Positions 9,983 through 20,510 of a DNA stretch of 60,000 nucleotides are shown here, piece after piece. Under the pieces are notes generated by a model. The model searched no databases and had not been told where the DNA came from. It worked only from the letters and a program-made list of their open reading frames with translations. Position 1 is the stretch's first letter, and the number at the start of each line of letters is the position of its first letter. The DNA comes from Cryptomeria japonica (taxonomy: Eukaryota; Streptophyta; Pinopsida; Cupressales; Cupressaceae), in contig NC_081405.1 in the NCBI RefSeq assembly GCF_030272615.1, positions 570,585,095 through 570,645,094 of the forward strand. Direction: 5' to 3'. Made by a program: the position numbers and the translations under genes.

Positions 9983-10858
9983 AAAACTCCGGCTCAGATA
10001 TCTATCCTGGAATTGTTAAAACTATCTCCAAGACACAAAGACATATTGGAGCAAGCACTCTTAGAAACAAATGTACCTCAAAATCTAGATACAGACAGAT
10101 TCCAAGCTATGGTGGCCCACATGACAGAGTCTCATAACCTCACTTTCTCAGAGCATGATAATACTTCATTGAGTCATCCACATAATACTCCTCTACATAT
10201 TGAAGTCATTGTTTGCAAACACCGTGTCAAAAGAGTATTAATAGATGGAGGAGCCGGACTTAATATATGTACTTTAAAGCTTATCCATGCACTAGGTTTC
10301 TCAGAAGAATCTATTGATCCTTGTAAAAAGATTACCATAAAAGCATATGATGATGAGGAACGGTCCTCTAAAGGAACAGTGATATTACCTATTCAGGTAG
10401 GCCCAGTGCAAAAGGATACTATATGTCAAGTTTTAGATATTGATCTCACTTATAATATCTTACTAGGCCGACCCTGGATACATGAAATGCAAGCAGTACC
10501 TTCTACATACCATCAGTGTGTCAAATTTCCTTATGATGGACAGGAAATCTCCATATCAGCTGATCACAATCCATTTCAACATTGCAATACAATGGGGGCA
10601 GCCCAAGACAGTTTGGTTCCTTATAACAGAGAAAAGTAACAGTCTTCGACACCTGATCCACCAATAGCAAAATCCAACTCCTTATGGGGAGATTTCAAAC
10701 AGAAAATGCAAATCAAAGACCAAGGCATGGGCGAATACTCTATGGAGCCTTTGTGTTTAACCAAATTGCCAACATCACCTAGATCACATGGTTTACCTAC
10801 TCTATCAACACATCAGGCAACTCAGCCCATAACTAAATTTGATGGTACCTTCATCTAA
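9983..10858 (+). pseudogene. pro: Aspartic protease region of gag-pol, broken
   Basis: Same frame as gag. The active-site motif IleAspGlyGlyAlaGly is at about 10,241-10,258, replacing the more usual Asp-Ser/Thr-Gly, as is frequent in plant Tat elements. A hydrophobic flap region and the AsnIleLeuLeuGlyArgProTrp motif (near 10,457-10,480), typical of the retropepsin C-terminal half, follow. TAA stops occur at 10,637 and 10,856. The enzyme would cut the gag-pol polyprotein during particle maturation. Confidence 0.87.
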
Positions 10859-12409
10859 TTGGGGACTCTAGCACATGAATCAGAAGATAAAGATGTTCTT
10901 AACTGGCTATACAAAGATGAAGAAGAAGCTAATAGAGCGGCCGCTCTAGACATTGTTCTACCAACACACTTGTATGGAAAAGGCTACCTGATCATGAAAC
11001 AAATGGGATATGGCGGTAAAGGACCTATTGGGAAACACCAAGAAGGAGTCACTGAACCTATAGATCTTCCTTCACAACCGAGTAGAAATAAAGCAGGATT
11101 AGGTTCTAAATTCACTTTCCTATTAAAAAGGCCGCCACATACAAATACAAAACCTCAATGGAAAGAAAAGAAGAAATACAAGGAAGAATCATGGCAGGAA
11201 GCTCTCTTTGAATCAGCAAAAACAATCCGTAAGGCAAGAGAACGTCAAGATCAGAAGATACATCAGGGAAAGCTTCTGAATCATAAGAAGGCCATATCTG
11301 CAGCAGTGGCTCATATTCACACACCAGTGGCTCAAGAACCAATCCTATCATCACAAGCACCCATCATTCCTCCCCGAGGAAGCACAATATATGAACAAAT
11401 CCAGAATGTAGAAGATGGATCAGATACAGAATCAACACAGAATGTCAAAATAGTATCTATCATCAAGGACTTATTTTCGCCATACAACATACCTGTCTAC
11501 AGCACAGATAGAATTTGGGATGATGCCTATGAGACCGATTCAAATGAATATGAATGGGGTACCTGCTCCGACGCTACTACAAATATCCCCGATGATACTG
11601 ATTTCATATCCATTTCTCAAGAAGAACATAACGCAGAAGATAGACCTCTTGAATTTGGACCACAACATATCTATGACGTTCAGGAAAGCGAACAGCAATA
11701 TTACGAACAAGTCTATGTAGAAGATGATACCATCGAAGACCTCGATGAAACCCTAAATTTCTTTAAAAACAAGACCCATCACGATGATAACTCTATTCTA
11801 ACACTTACAGTAGCTGAACTTGACCCGCCCCATGATTCCTTACTACTTGTCTTCCCTGATCTCATCGACTGGACTGAACCTGAGACTCATGATATCCCAA
11901 TTTTTCCAGATGATGAATCTATTATCCACTACCTGTGTACCATAAATCCCGAAACAGGCTCTAACAGTGAACCGCATAACGACGTCTGTTCTTCAGGGAG
12001 TGCCAAGTCTCTCAGTCGCAAAAATGAATCAAATAATGAATCTAATGCTGAAAACCAGTCAATGGCAGCAATGGATCCCAAAAAAGTAAAAATAAAGGAC
12101 GCATCTGAGGGTGCAAACCTTTTTAAGGCACCTAATGATGGGAGACTTGACACTCTTCCTGAACATTTTCATGAACGATCACCCATATTGATTGAGCCTA
12201 CTCAATCAATCAACATTGGTACCACTGAAGCAGCCAGAAACATTCACCTTGCAGAATCTCTGACAGAAGAGGAAAGATTGGCATTCATCATCTTCTTTAA
12301 AGGACAACAAATTAACTTTGCCTGGTCATATGCTGATATGCCTGGAGTAGATCCACACCTAATCATGCATCACTTATCCATCTCTGCGGGGGTTAAATCA
12401 GTCAAGTAG
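10859..12409 (+). pseudogene. Protease-RT linker with G-patch-like domain
   Basis: A 517-codon in-frame segment between protease and reverse transcriptase. A G-patch-like motif lies around 10,975-11,100 (MetLysGlnMetGlyTyrGlyGlyLysGlyProIleGlyLys...GlyValThrGluPro). The rest is acidic, low-complexity linker with many Glu, Asp and Asn. G-patch domains bind RNA or helicases and occur in some retroelement polyproteins. It ends in TAG at 12,407, read as a decayed Gln codon because the frame continues directly into the RT. Confidence 0.72.
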
Positions 12410-13240
12410 AAACTACGGAAGATGAATCCACAAATAGCACTCATGGTCAAAACGGAATTAAAGAAATTATTAGATGTCGGATTCATCCGACCTATTGACT
12501 ATGCAGAATGGATTTCTAACATTGTTCCAGTCTCAAAACCAGATGGTAGTAACAGAATATGCACCGACTTCAGAGATGTCAATAAAGCTTGCCCAAAGGA
12601 TGACTTTCCTCTACCAAGTATTGATATAATTGTAGATCTCATAGCAGGCCATGCAATGCTCTCATTAATGGACGGTTTCTCAGGCTATAATCAAATCAAA
12701 ATAGCTCCTGAAGATCAAGACAAAACAGCATTCACCTGTCCTTGGGGAACATACTGTTGGAATGTAATGCCTTTTGGCTTAAAGAATGCCGGAGCCACTT
12801 ACCAAAGAGCAATGACAACCATATTCCATGATATGATGCACACATTTATGGAAGACTATGTGGATGATTTACTAGCCAAATCTTTCACCAGAGATGAACA
12901 TCTTGGCATCCTAACAAAGATCTTTGATCGATTGCAGAAATTCAAAGTCTGACTCAACCCTAAGAAGTGTGTCTTCGGGGTGACATCAAGCAAGTTACTA
13001 GGTTACATCGTCTCAGCTAAAGGTATTGAAGTGGATCCAGCAAAGGTACAAGCCATCATGGATATGCCACCACCAAAGAATATCAGTCAACTTCGATCTC
13101 TCCAAGGGCGACTTCAATCAATCAGGCGATTCAGCGCTCAACTAGCAGATAAAAGTTTGCCATTTAACCACTTGTTACACAAAAATGTGCCATTCAAATG
13201 GGAGACTAAATGTGCAGAATCCTTTTACCAAATTAAATAG
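12410..13240 (+). pseudogene. pol: Reverse transcriptase domain of gag-pol, broken
   Basis: Same frame as gag. RT motifs appear in order: IleArgProIleAsp, the PheArgAspValAsnLys stretch, LeuMetAspGlyPheSerGlyTyr with the first catalytic Asp, MetProPheGlyLeuLysAsnAlaGly, and TyrValAspAsp at 12,857-12,868. The thumb region follows (LeuAsnProLysLysCysValPheGly, GlyTyrIleVal). Stops are TGA at 12,950 and TAG at 13,238. All catalytic residues are still present, so inactivation is by the stops only. Confidence 0.92.
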
Positions 13241-14110
13241 TACCTGATGAATCCACCAGTTCTAGTACCACCAATTGCAGGAAAGCCTCTTATATTGTAT
13301 ATATCAACGACAGATGTTTCACTGGGGGCATTATTGGCACAAGAAGATCAACAAGGAAAGGAACGCACCATATATTACATCAGTAGAACATTGAATGGAT
13401 ATGAGCTCAATTATACATTCATTGAAAAGGCTTGCCTAACAGTTGTTTTTGCATCTCAAAAATTCCGACATTATATGCTAGCACACACTATCAAGCTAGT
13501 AGCCAAAATTGATCCTCTCAAGTATTTACTCAGCAAGGCAGCTCTCACAGGCCGATTGGCTAAATGGGTTATGATTCTCAGTGAATTTGACATCCACTAC
13601 ACAGAAAGACGAGCCATCAAAGGACAAGCAATTGCAGATCAGTTGGCTGAAGCACCGCTACCAGGAAAACAAACCATGGACATTGAATTTCCAGACAGGG
13701 ACGTTTTTGCTCTTTCCTCCAAACAATGGACCCTATACTTTGATGGATCCTATACACAACATGGTTCAGGGGCCGGCATTCTATTCATCACCCCTGAAGG
13801 ACACACTATGCCAAGATCATACAGGCTTATGTTTCCATGTACAAATAATATGGCTGAATATGAAGCATTGGTCATAGGCATCAAAATGGCTGTCGAATGG
13901 CAGATCACAGAATTAAAAGTCTATGCAGACTCACAATTGGTCATCAATCAAATCAACAACAACTATCAGACAAAGGATGATAAGATACTACCCTACAAAC
14001 GGATGGTGGATGATTTCAAATAGTATTTTGTGCACATCACTTTTGAACAAATACCAAGGTTAAATAACAAAGCAACCGATGCAATGGCTATGATCGCTTC
14101 ATTACTACAA
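13241..14110 (+). pseudogene. Two RNase H domains of gag-pol, broken
   Basis: The first, decayed RNase H-like/tether segment (about 13,290-13,560) has TyrIleSerThrThrAspValSer and a TyrThrPheIleGluLysAla motif. The second, at about 13,730-14,000, has PheAspGlySerTyr, AsnMetAlaGluTyrGluAla and AlaAspSerGlnLeuVal, giving the D-E-D catalytic triad of the archaeal-type RNase H known from the Tat lineage. A stop, TAG at 14,021, lies just after it. The pair supports the Tat assignment. Confidence 0.87.
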
Positions 14111-15478
14111 ATTCCAGAACAACAGAGTCGTTATGAGTTCCTGGTAGAGCAATTGTTCTCTCCCGCCTATGACCATTCTGAATCTCATGTTATATATGCC
14201 TTAACCGGTTCAGATTCTCTGTTATATGGACCAATATACGACTACCTCAAGCATAATATATTACCCATTGACCAATCCCGCAACCAAAAACATAACTTTA
14301 TCCGACAAGCTGCCCGTTACACCCTTACCGCTGATACCTTATATCGTCGAGGTCTAGATGGTACTCTTCTTCGTTGTCTTGATCGTAATGATTCTGATTC
14401 AGCTTTACACGAGCTTCACGAAGGTATTTGTGGTACACATTCGAGTGGCACTACTCTTGCTAAAAAGCTTCTACGAATGGGATACTACTGGCCTACCATG
14501 GAAAAAGACTCATATCATTTTGCCAAGAAATGTCCTAAATGCCAAATCCATGGCAATCTGATACATGCACCAGCATAGGAACTACAACCATTTACCACCT
14601 CCTGGCCCTTTTGTCAGTGGGGATTGGATCTGGTAGGCAAAATACATCCTTCATCTTCAAATGGACACAAGTTCATTATAACTGCCACAGAATACTTTAC
14701 CAAATGGATTGAAGCAGTTCCCATGACCACAGTGACTGGGAAACAAATTGCTTCTTTTATCTTAAATTATCTGATCTACAGATATGGTATTCCAAGTTCA
14801 ATTGTCACAGATAATGGACGACCTTTCAAAAACCAAGATGTGCAGGAACTATGTGAAAAATTCAAAATCCAGCATCGATTTTCTACACCATACTATCCAC
14901 AAGGAAATGGTCAGGCAGAAGCATCTAACAAAGCGATCCTAAAAATCCTCAAGAAAACAGTGAATGATGCAGGCAAAGATTGGCATGTACAACTCAATCC
15001 AGCTCTTTGGGCCTACAGGACTAGCATCCGCACACCTACAGGGGCAACACCATATTCCTTGGTATATGGATCAGAGGCTATTTTACCCTTGGAGGTAGAA
15101 ATTCCATCTCTTAGAGTCTCTTTGAAAGGTTTGATTCCAGATGAAGGGTATCGGGTCAATCGACTGCAGGAATTGGAACTATTAGATGAAAGATGCCAAC
15201 ATACTTATACTCATCTCAAAGCATATCAGCAACGCATGTGCCGGAGCTACAATCATAAGGTCATTCCTCGTAACTTCAAGGTTGGTGATCTAGTCTTAAA
15301 AGAAAATCCAAGAAACCAGCAAGATAGAGAAAAGAAAGGGAAATTTGAACCTAACTGGTTGGGTCCCTATGTCATCATTTCAGTCTATGGATCAGGTGCC
15401 TATCAGCTAACAAATTCTGAAGGAGATGTGCTTGATGATCCAACTAATAGCATTCATCTAAAGAAGTACTATACTTAA
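14111..15478 (+). pseudogene. Integrase domain of gag-pol, broken
   Basis: HHCC zinc-binding region at about 14,398-14,560 (HisGluLeuHis, then CysProLysCys). A TAG stop at 14,576 follows. The DDE core is complete: TrpGlyLeuAspLeuVal, IleValThrAspAsnGlyArg and ProGlnGlyAsnGlyGlnAlaGlu. The C-terminal part has the TrpLeuGlyProTyr motif and a GlyAlaTyrGlnLeu strand, with no chromodomain. It ends naturally in TAA at 15,476. It would insert the cDNA into nuclear DNA. Confidence 0.92.
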
Positions 15479-16430
15479 GGTAGCCTAGTGCACGGAAAAC
15501 GCCAAAAACAAACAAAAAAATACAAAACTCCAGAAAAAGTCAAAATATAATGTACAATAAAAACAAATGGTGAAAACCTGGTAAACAGGTGCCTTTGTGA
15601 AAGGCCGGCTCCTTTCTCTATATCCATGCCATTTTATCCATCAAAACACTCTCGGCCATCACCCGACACTTAGCATATATCTATCCAGGACATACTTAGC
15701 GTAGTCACTCTCCTGGGTTATTCATCTACCGCATTTTACCATGGCTTGGAAATCACTGTACATACTCATATCCAGCAGAAACACTCATCTAGGGACATTA
15801 GACTGTTCAAAAACTTGCAAACATTCAAGACATGCCAACTATTGCAAAACTCAGACATATGACATCCAACAAACACAACTACACTACATCACAACAACCA
15901 AACACGAACAATACACCAGAAACTTAAGGATGGATGATTTTCTGAAGTACTCAATGTTGCATTATCGCATTAAAGTCTTGATTATTTTGCATTTTGAACT
16001 TTTTAATAAATTGGAATCTTTTCCTTATCTCATCAAAAGCTTCACAGCCAGAGATCATGAGAAACTTCCAACATTTTCTTAGTCTTCTGTTTGGGAGGCG
16101 ATCACTTGTATTGTGTGAATATTTGTCTCGAGACGTGATCCATATCACTGAAGGCTTGATCCCATTTCACGCATTATAAATGATCTACTCTTGTCTGTTT
16201 ACGCAATACGCACTCAGGTCGTCCTGGTTACCCTGACGCTTGTGCTATCTTGCAAAATTAAAAATCATGTAAATTTTACTCAGGTTATTATGGTTCAATT
16301 ATACCATTATGCTTGTATAAATTTTCAACATTTCCAAAAATCACGAAAAGCTCCATGATGATATTTACAAAGAAAGCAAATAAATGGTTATATCGGATGG
16401 CAAATACAGAATGAGAGATGATCCAAACAC
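15479..16430 (+). other. Non-coding stretch between pol and antisense PMD gene
   Basis: No gene seen. It begins A-rich and contains ggtgaaaacctggtaaacag near 15,568 and an AT-rich middle. It would be the 3' flank of both the sense gag-pol frame and the antisense PMD transcript, so convergent transcripts could overlap here. Confidence 0.4.
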
Positions 16431-16540
16431 AATTAGTTGCATATCATTTTACAATTAGTTGCATATCATTTTACAATTAGTTGCATAACATTTTACAATT
16501 AGTTGCATCTCATTTTATAATAAGTTGCATCTCATTATTA
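16431..16540. repeat. Five tandem 22-bp repeats
   Basis: The unit aattagttgcatatcatttt starts at 16,431, 16,453, 16,475, 16,497 and 16,519, an exact 22-bp period. The last two units vary (cataac, catctc). It is followed by AT-rich sequence with many catac/catct motifs up to the PMD stop codon. Confidence 0.85.
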
Positions 16541-16861
16541 TCCCATCTATCATTATTACATCATTACACATCATCTTACATAAAGCAGCATATTAACATC
16601 ATACATCTCATTTTCAAGATACGTCTCATAACATACAAAAACATACATATATATCATACATTACATCATGTATATAAGCATTACATCATCATGTAAAAAG
16701 GAAGAAGCACACATAAAACATACATCCATAAACACATCACATCGGTCAAAAATGGTGCTCTATATATATATCTCTCAAAATGATCAAAATCTACAAAATG
16801 TTTCACAACTGTGTCCAGTACAAAGAATACACTGCTCAAAATACAATAGAGACCATGTCTC

Positions 16862-18925
16862 TCAAGTATGACTATCCCCTGATGGAGATGGTCTAGCTCC
16901 TAATGCACCTGCTCCTGGGTCTCTAGGAGGATCCTGTCTGGCTCCTGAGACGCTCGCACCTGGATCGGCAGGAGGGTCCTGTCCCACTGGCCCTGTCACT
17001 CCACGGCTCTCCGATCGTGTCCTGGCAGTTCGAGATCGACTCGATCTCGACTGCGCAAAGCTCTCTACACGCCGCTCTCTGGGAACCGCCTCCTCATAAT
17101 GCCGGCTGTAATATGCAGCCTCCTGCACACTCCGTGTCAGCTCTCTTAGGGTGTCTCTCAAGGGACCACCCACTGCAGCTCTCTGTACGGTCGCCAAGGC
17201 CTCCTCTGCTTGCCCCCGCCGCTCCATCTCGGTATCTCTCTCAGTGATCAACTGAGAGATCTGCCTCTGATAAGTCAAAATCTGTGCCTGCAGCTGCTGC
17301 ACAGTGATCTGAAGAGTCCGGATCTGGGCGTCCTCTACATGTCCCGGCACTCGAACCCGTAGTGGTACCTGTGCTGGCGCCACTCCCCCCACTCGGCCTG
17401 TCCTGGGTACGGGAGGTGGAAGTATATCTATCCTCCTCCTCTGCACTGGTCTCCCCACCTCCTCCTCTCCTCCTCCTACTGCCGCTAATACCTCTGTAAC
17501 TCTCCCCTCTCTACCGGCTCCAATGGCCAATCCTCCCCTCTCTCTCTCAATCCGGCCCAGCCGTACTGCCCTTTGCACACCTCTCCCTCTCCTCCTCCCT
17601 CTATCTCCCCCATCTCCCCCATCACCTCCATCATCCCCCTCATCTCCCCCGTCTCCCTCCTCTCCATCCGAATCAAAAGCTGGTCTCATCTCCTCTGGAT
17701 CTGAGATCCTCGCAACCGCCCGAGCAGCAAATAAACGAGCGAACTCGTCAGTCATACCGGCATCATGTATCTCTGGGGCATAGTCCCAGATCTACCCAGC
17801 CAAACCAGTAAACTCCTCAATCGCAACGGCACTGTCAATAGTCGGCCCCCAATCGGCCACATCCTGCTGTCGTCGTGCATATAGGCACGTCCCCTGGGGA
17901 ATCCCCTGCTATCTCCCGAACTGCCTCAAAACTCGGGTAACCAGAAATCGCTCAATGACGAATGGAGTCCTCCCGATCAGATACCTCATCATGAACACAA
18001 AAGGCATCTCCATACCATCCTCGGCCCATACCTCGCAGCCTGTATACGGTCTCCAGGTGACCGTATCTATGTCATCAAAAACCCTCCTCCAGTGCTCTAG
18101 TTTGCCCAGCTTACGCTGGACAACTAGGCCTCTATAACCATATGCATAAGCTGCCCCCACGGGCCTATCCCTGTCTGCCAGTGGCCTCGCTGCTGGAATG
18201 TGCTCCCAGCACCATACCTGTAAGAGTGTCACCCCTGCTGATAAACTGCTATAACCGAGGTATACTACCTCGTGCAGGCTCCTGTAAAGGTGGGCCAACA
18301 TCACTGACCCCCATGCAAATCTCCGCCCCTGTGTGACCATCTGCTCTAGCACTAGCCCCCATCCCACTGAAAATCCCTTTGACCTGCGATCAGGACAAAG
18401 GAATCCTCCAATAAATCCTGCCAATACAGATGGCAGTGGCGCATAATCAAGATCCAGGAACTCCTGCAACGGGATCTCATACCCGCAGACACTCTCATCA
18501 TGAAAAATCTGGCGCAGTGCCTCTGTGCCGCCCTCCTCTGTCTGCTCATAGGGCAATATAGCTCCTACCACAAGAATACGCAGGATACGATAGCAGTCCT
18601 CTGGTGTCACGGTCATCTCCCCAGTAGCAAAATGGAAGGTGTTCGTGTCACTATGCGACCTCTCTGCCAGTGCTGTCAAGAGTCCCCAGTTCACAGTGAA
18701 CCGAGGCATATCTAAAAGTGAGGTCAATCCACACCTCTCAATAATGTCCAGGTCTGCCTGTGACAGACGTGGTATTAGTGTCCATGGTCTCGGGAATCTC
18801 TCCCTCGACTGCACGATCCCCAATCGCTCCTGTCAACAAACAAAACATATCCAATATCAGATTCCACATCAACAAAAAGATATCAAAATACAACTTACAT
18901 CAACAACATGCAACAATTTGCTCAT
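16862..18925 (-). pseudogene. Antisense plant mobile domain (PMD) gene, copy B
   Basis: Predicted structure: exon 1 at 18,925-18,899 (ATG plus eight codons), intron 18,898-18,830, exon 2 from 18,829 to TGA at 16,862-16,864; about 664 residues. The PMD core is near residues 60-95 (AsnThrPheHis...GlyGluMetThrValThrProGluAsp), with a conserved helical fold to about residue 320. An Asp/Gly-rich stretch and Arg/Gly run follow (about 395-430), then a coiled coil (about 515-560) and an Arg/Ser- and Pro-rich tail. Two TAG stops, at 17,909-17,911 and 17,792-17,794, replace Gln codons open in copy A. PMD proteins act in nuclear gene and transposon silencing (MAIN, MAIL1) and are also carried by transposons. 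Function of this one is unknown. Confidence 0.82.
18830..18898 (-). other. Predicted intron of PMD gene copy B
   Basis: Same as copy A: GTAAGT donor, TTTGTTGACAG acceptor, 69 nt, phase 0. The long exon 2 frame has only a TTG near its upstream end, so an upstream exon is needed for a normal start codon. Confidence 0.65.
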
Positions 18926-18960
18926 CTACATCAAGTTCAAACTCTTATCATTTCACGTCA

Positions 18961-19124
18961 ACTTGTAAAACAACTCAAGTTCTCAAAAACCATATCAAAA
19001 CTTGTAAAACAACTCAAGTACCACAATCACAAACTTGTAAAACAACTCAAGTTTCCCACCCATATCAAAACTTGTAAAACAACTCAAGTTTCCAACCCAT
19101 ATCGGCTTGTAAAACAACTCAGGC
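18961..19124. repeat. Five hairpin-forming repeats, copy B
   Basis: Counterpart of 1,721-1,884, identical in arrangement. Cores start near 18,961, 19,000, 19,033, 19,070 and 19,105. They lie in the presumed 5' leader of the antisense PMD transcript. Confidence 0.85.
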
Positions 19125-19331
19125 TTTCATACACATTTGAACTTAAAACAGATAACACAAATAAATCATATTCTGATCACCACAAATAGCTTGATATCTA
19201 TACATAACTTGGAAACATTCACATCAAAAGAAGTTATACAAATGCTCATATTGGATACATGCATCAAAAACACGACAGACACGCAAAAACACCACATTTT
19301 AAATCGACCACAACAAAATTTTTTCCTAGAT

Positions 19332-19904
19332 GCGCTAAAACAGACATGAAATGTGCTAAAAAAGACCCACGCGCTAGGCTGCTTGTCCTACGCGCTAATC
19401 TATTTGCCTTATGTGCTAGATTCCATCTATGCGCTACCCTTTTCTGTCCATGCGCTATCTTATTTCTCCTATGCGCTAGACTCTGTCTACGCGCTACTGT
19501 TTTCCTTCCATGCGCTACCTAAACTAATCTATGCGCTAGACTCTGTCTACGCGCTAATATATCCTCCCTACGCGCTCCCCTTTTCATCTTATGCGCTAGA
19601 AACAACCTAAGTGCTAATCTAGTCTTCCTAAGCGCTACCTTTTAAGCTCTATGCGCTAGGTTATGATCACGCGCTAAACCTCCAGCTTCATGCGAACTTC
19701 TATGCGTCCTATGCGCTAGGTCAAAACGATGTGCTACCCTGTTTCCCCTACGCGCTAACATTGCCTTCACATGTGCTATTTTCCTTATACGCGCTAACCT
19801 AAAACTCCTATGCGCTACCAAATATTTTCGGATGCGACCCCTAATTTGACCCCGATGCGCTAGATCACATTGCGTATGCGCTACTGTTTACTTCAGACGC
19901 GCTA
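19332..19904 (-). repeat. Phased TAGCGC box array upstream of PMD gene, copy B
   Basis: Counterpart of 2,092-2,664 with the same 21/18/21 spacing. Some boxes intact in copy A are GTGCTA here and the reverse (the last box is intact here, at 19,899). A donor-like CCA/GTAAGT on the minus strand at 19,991 lies upstream of the array and an acceptor-like TGATGTAG at 18,926 lies at the start codon, so the array might also be intronic. Confidence 0.9.
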
Positions 19905-20140
19905 AACCGAAAAGCCCGAACTTAAAAATTCAAAAAACACCTAAAATCGACAAAATCAAAAATCAAAAAAGGGTCAAAAGGGTTGACTTACTGGTGGTCC
20001 ACGCGCTGCAGGTCTCCGATATCTCCGAATGCGCTCGAAACGGTGTCTGTGGTAAGGAATAGGCATTTTCTCTCCAGAGCAAATTCTCTTTTCTTCAAAG
20101 TCAACAAGCACAAATGAATCTAAAATAACCCCTTTTCCCC

Positions 20141-20147
20141 TTTTATA
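20141..20147 (-). promoter_or_regulatory. Putative TATA box of antisense PMD transcript, copy B
   Basis: TATAAAA on the minus strand in the context TTCCTATAAAAGGGG, about 1.2 kb before the PMD start codon. Expected start near 20,112. Unchanged from copy A. Confidence 0.5.
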
Positions 20148-20228
20148 GGAACAAAATGAAATTAGAGTTACCTAACTGGGCCTGTAATATGGTCGCGGTC
20201 TCCCCTATACGAAAACATTTTTAATTTA

Positions 20229-20343
20229 TCGGGAGATGAATCAATTTACGCACTTCCTACACGCCTGAAATACTACACATCATACGAACTTCATCAATTT
20301 AACTCGAAATTTTTTTTCAAAAACAAATTGATTCATCTCCCGA
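20229..20343. repeat. 19-bp perfect inverted repeat, copy B
   Basis: Arms 20,229-20,247 and 20,325-20,343, both unchanged relative to copy A. Confidence 0.85.
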
Positions 20344-20496
20344 GGGGGCATCACATCAAACATCGAATCTGGGGCATCGCATCGAATCTGGGGCACGACT
20401 TGCAAATCAAAGAACGACACACAAAAATTGCATTTGATCATAAATCATGATAAAGCATCATTTTCTTTGAAATAACATGTGCACACACGTCACTTC

Positions 20497-20510
20497 AAAG
20501 AGGGGCAAAA
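20497..20510 (+). other. Polypurine tract of copy B
   Basis: AAAGAGGGGCAAAA directly before the 3' LTR start, identical to 3,257-3,270. Confidence 0.85.
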
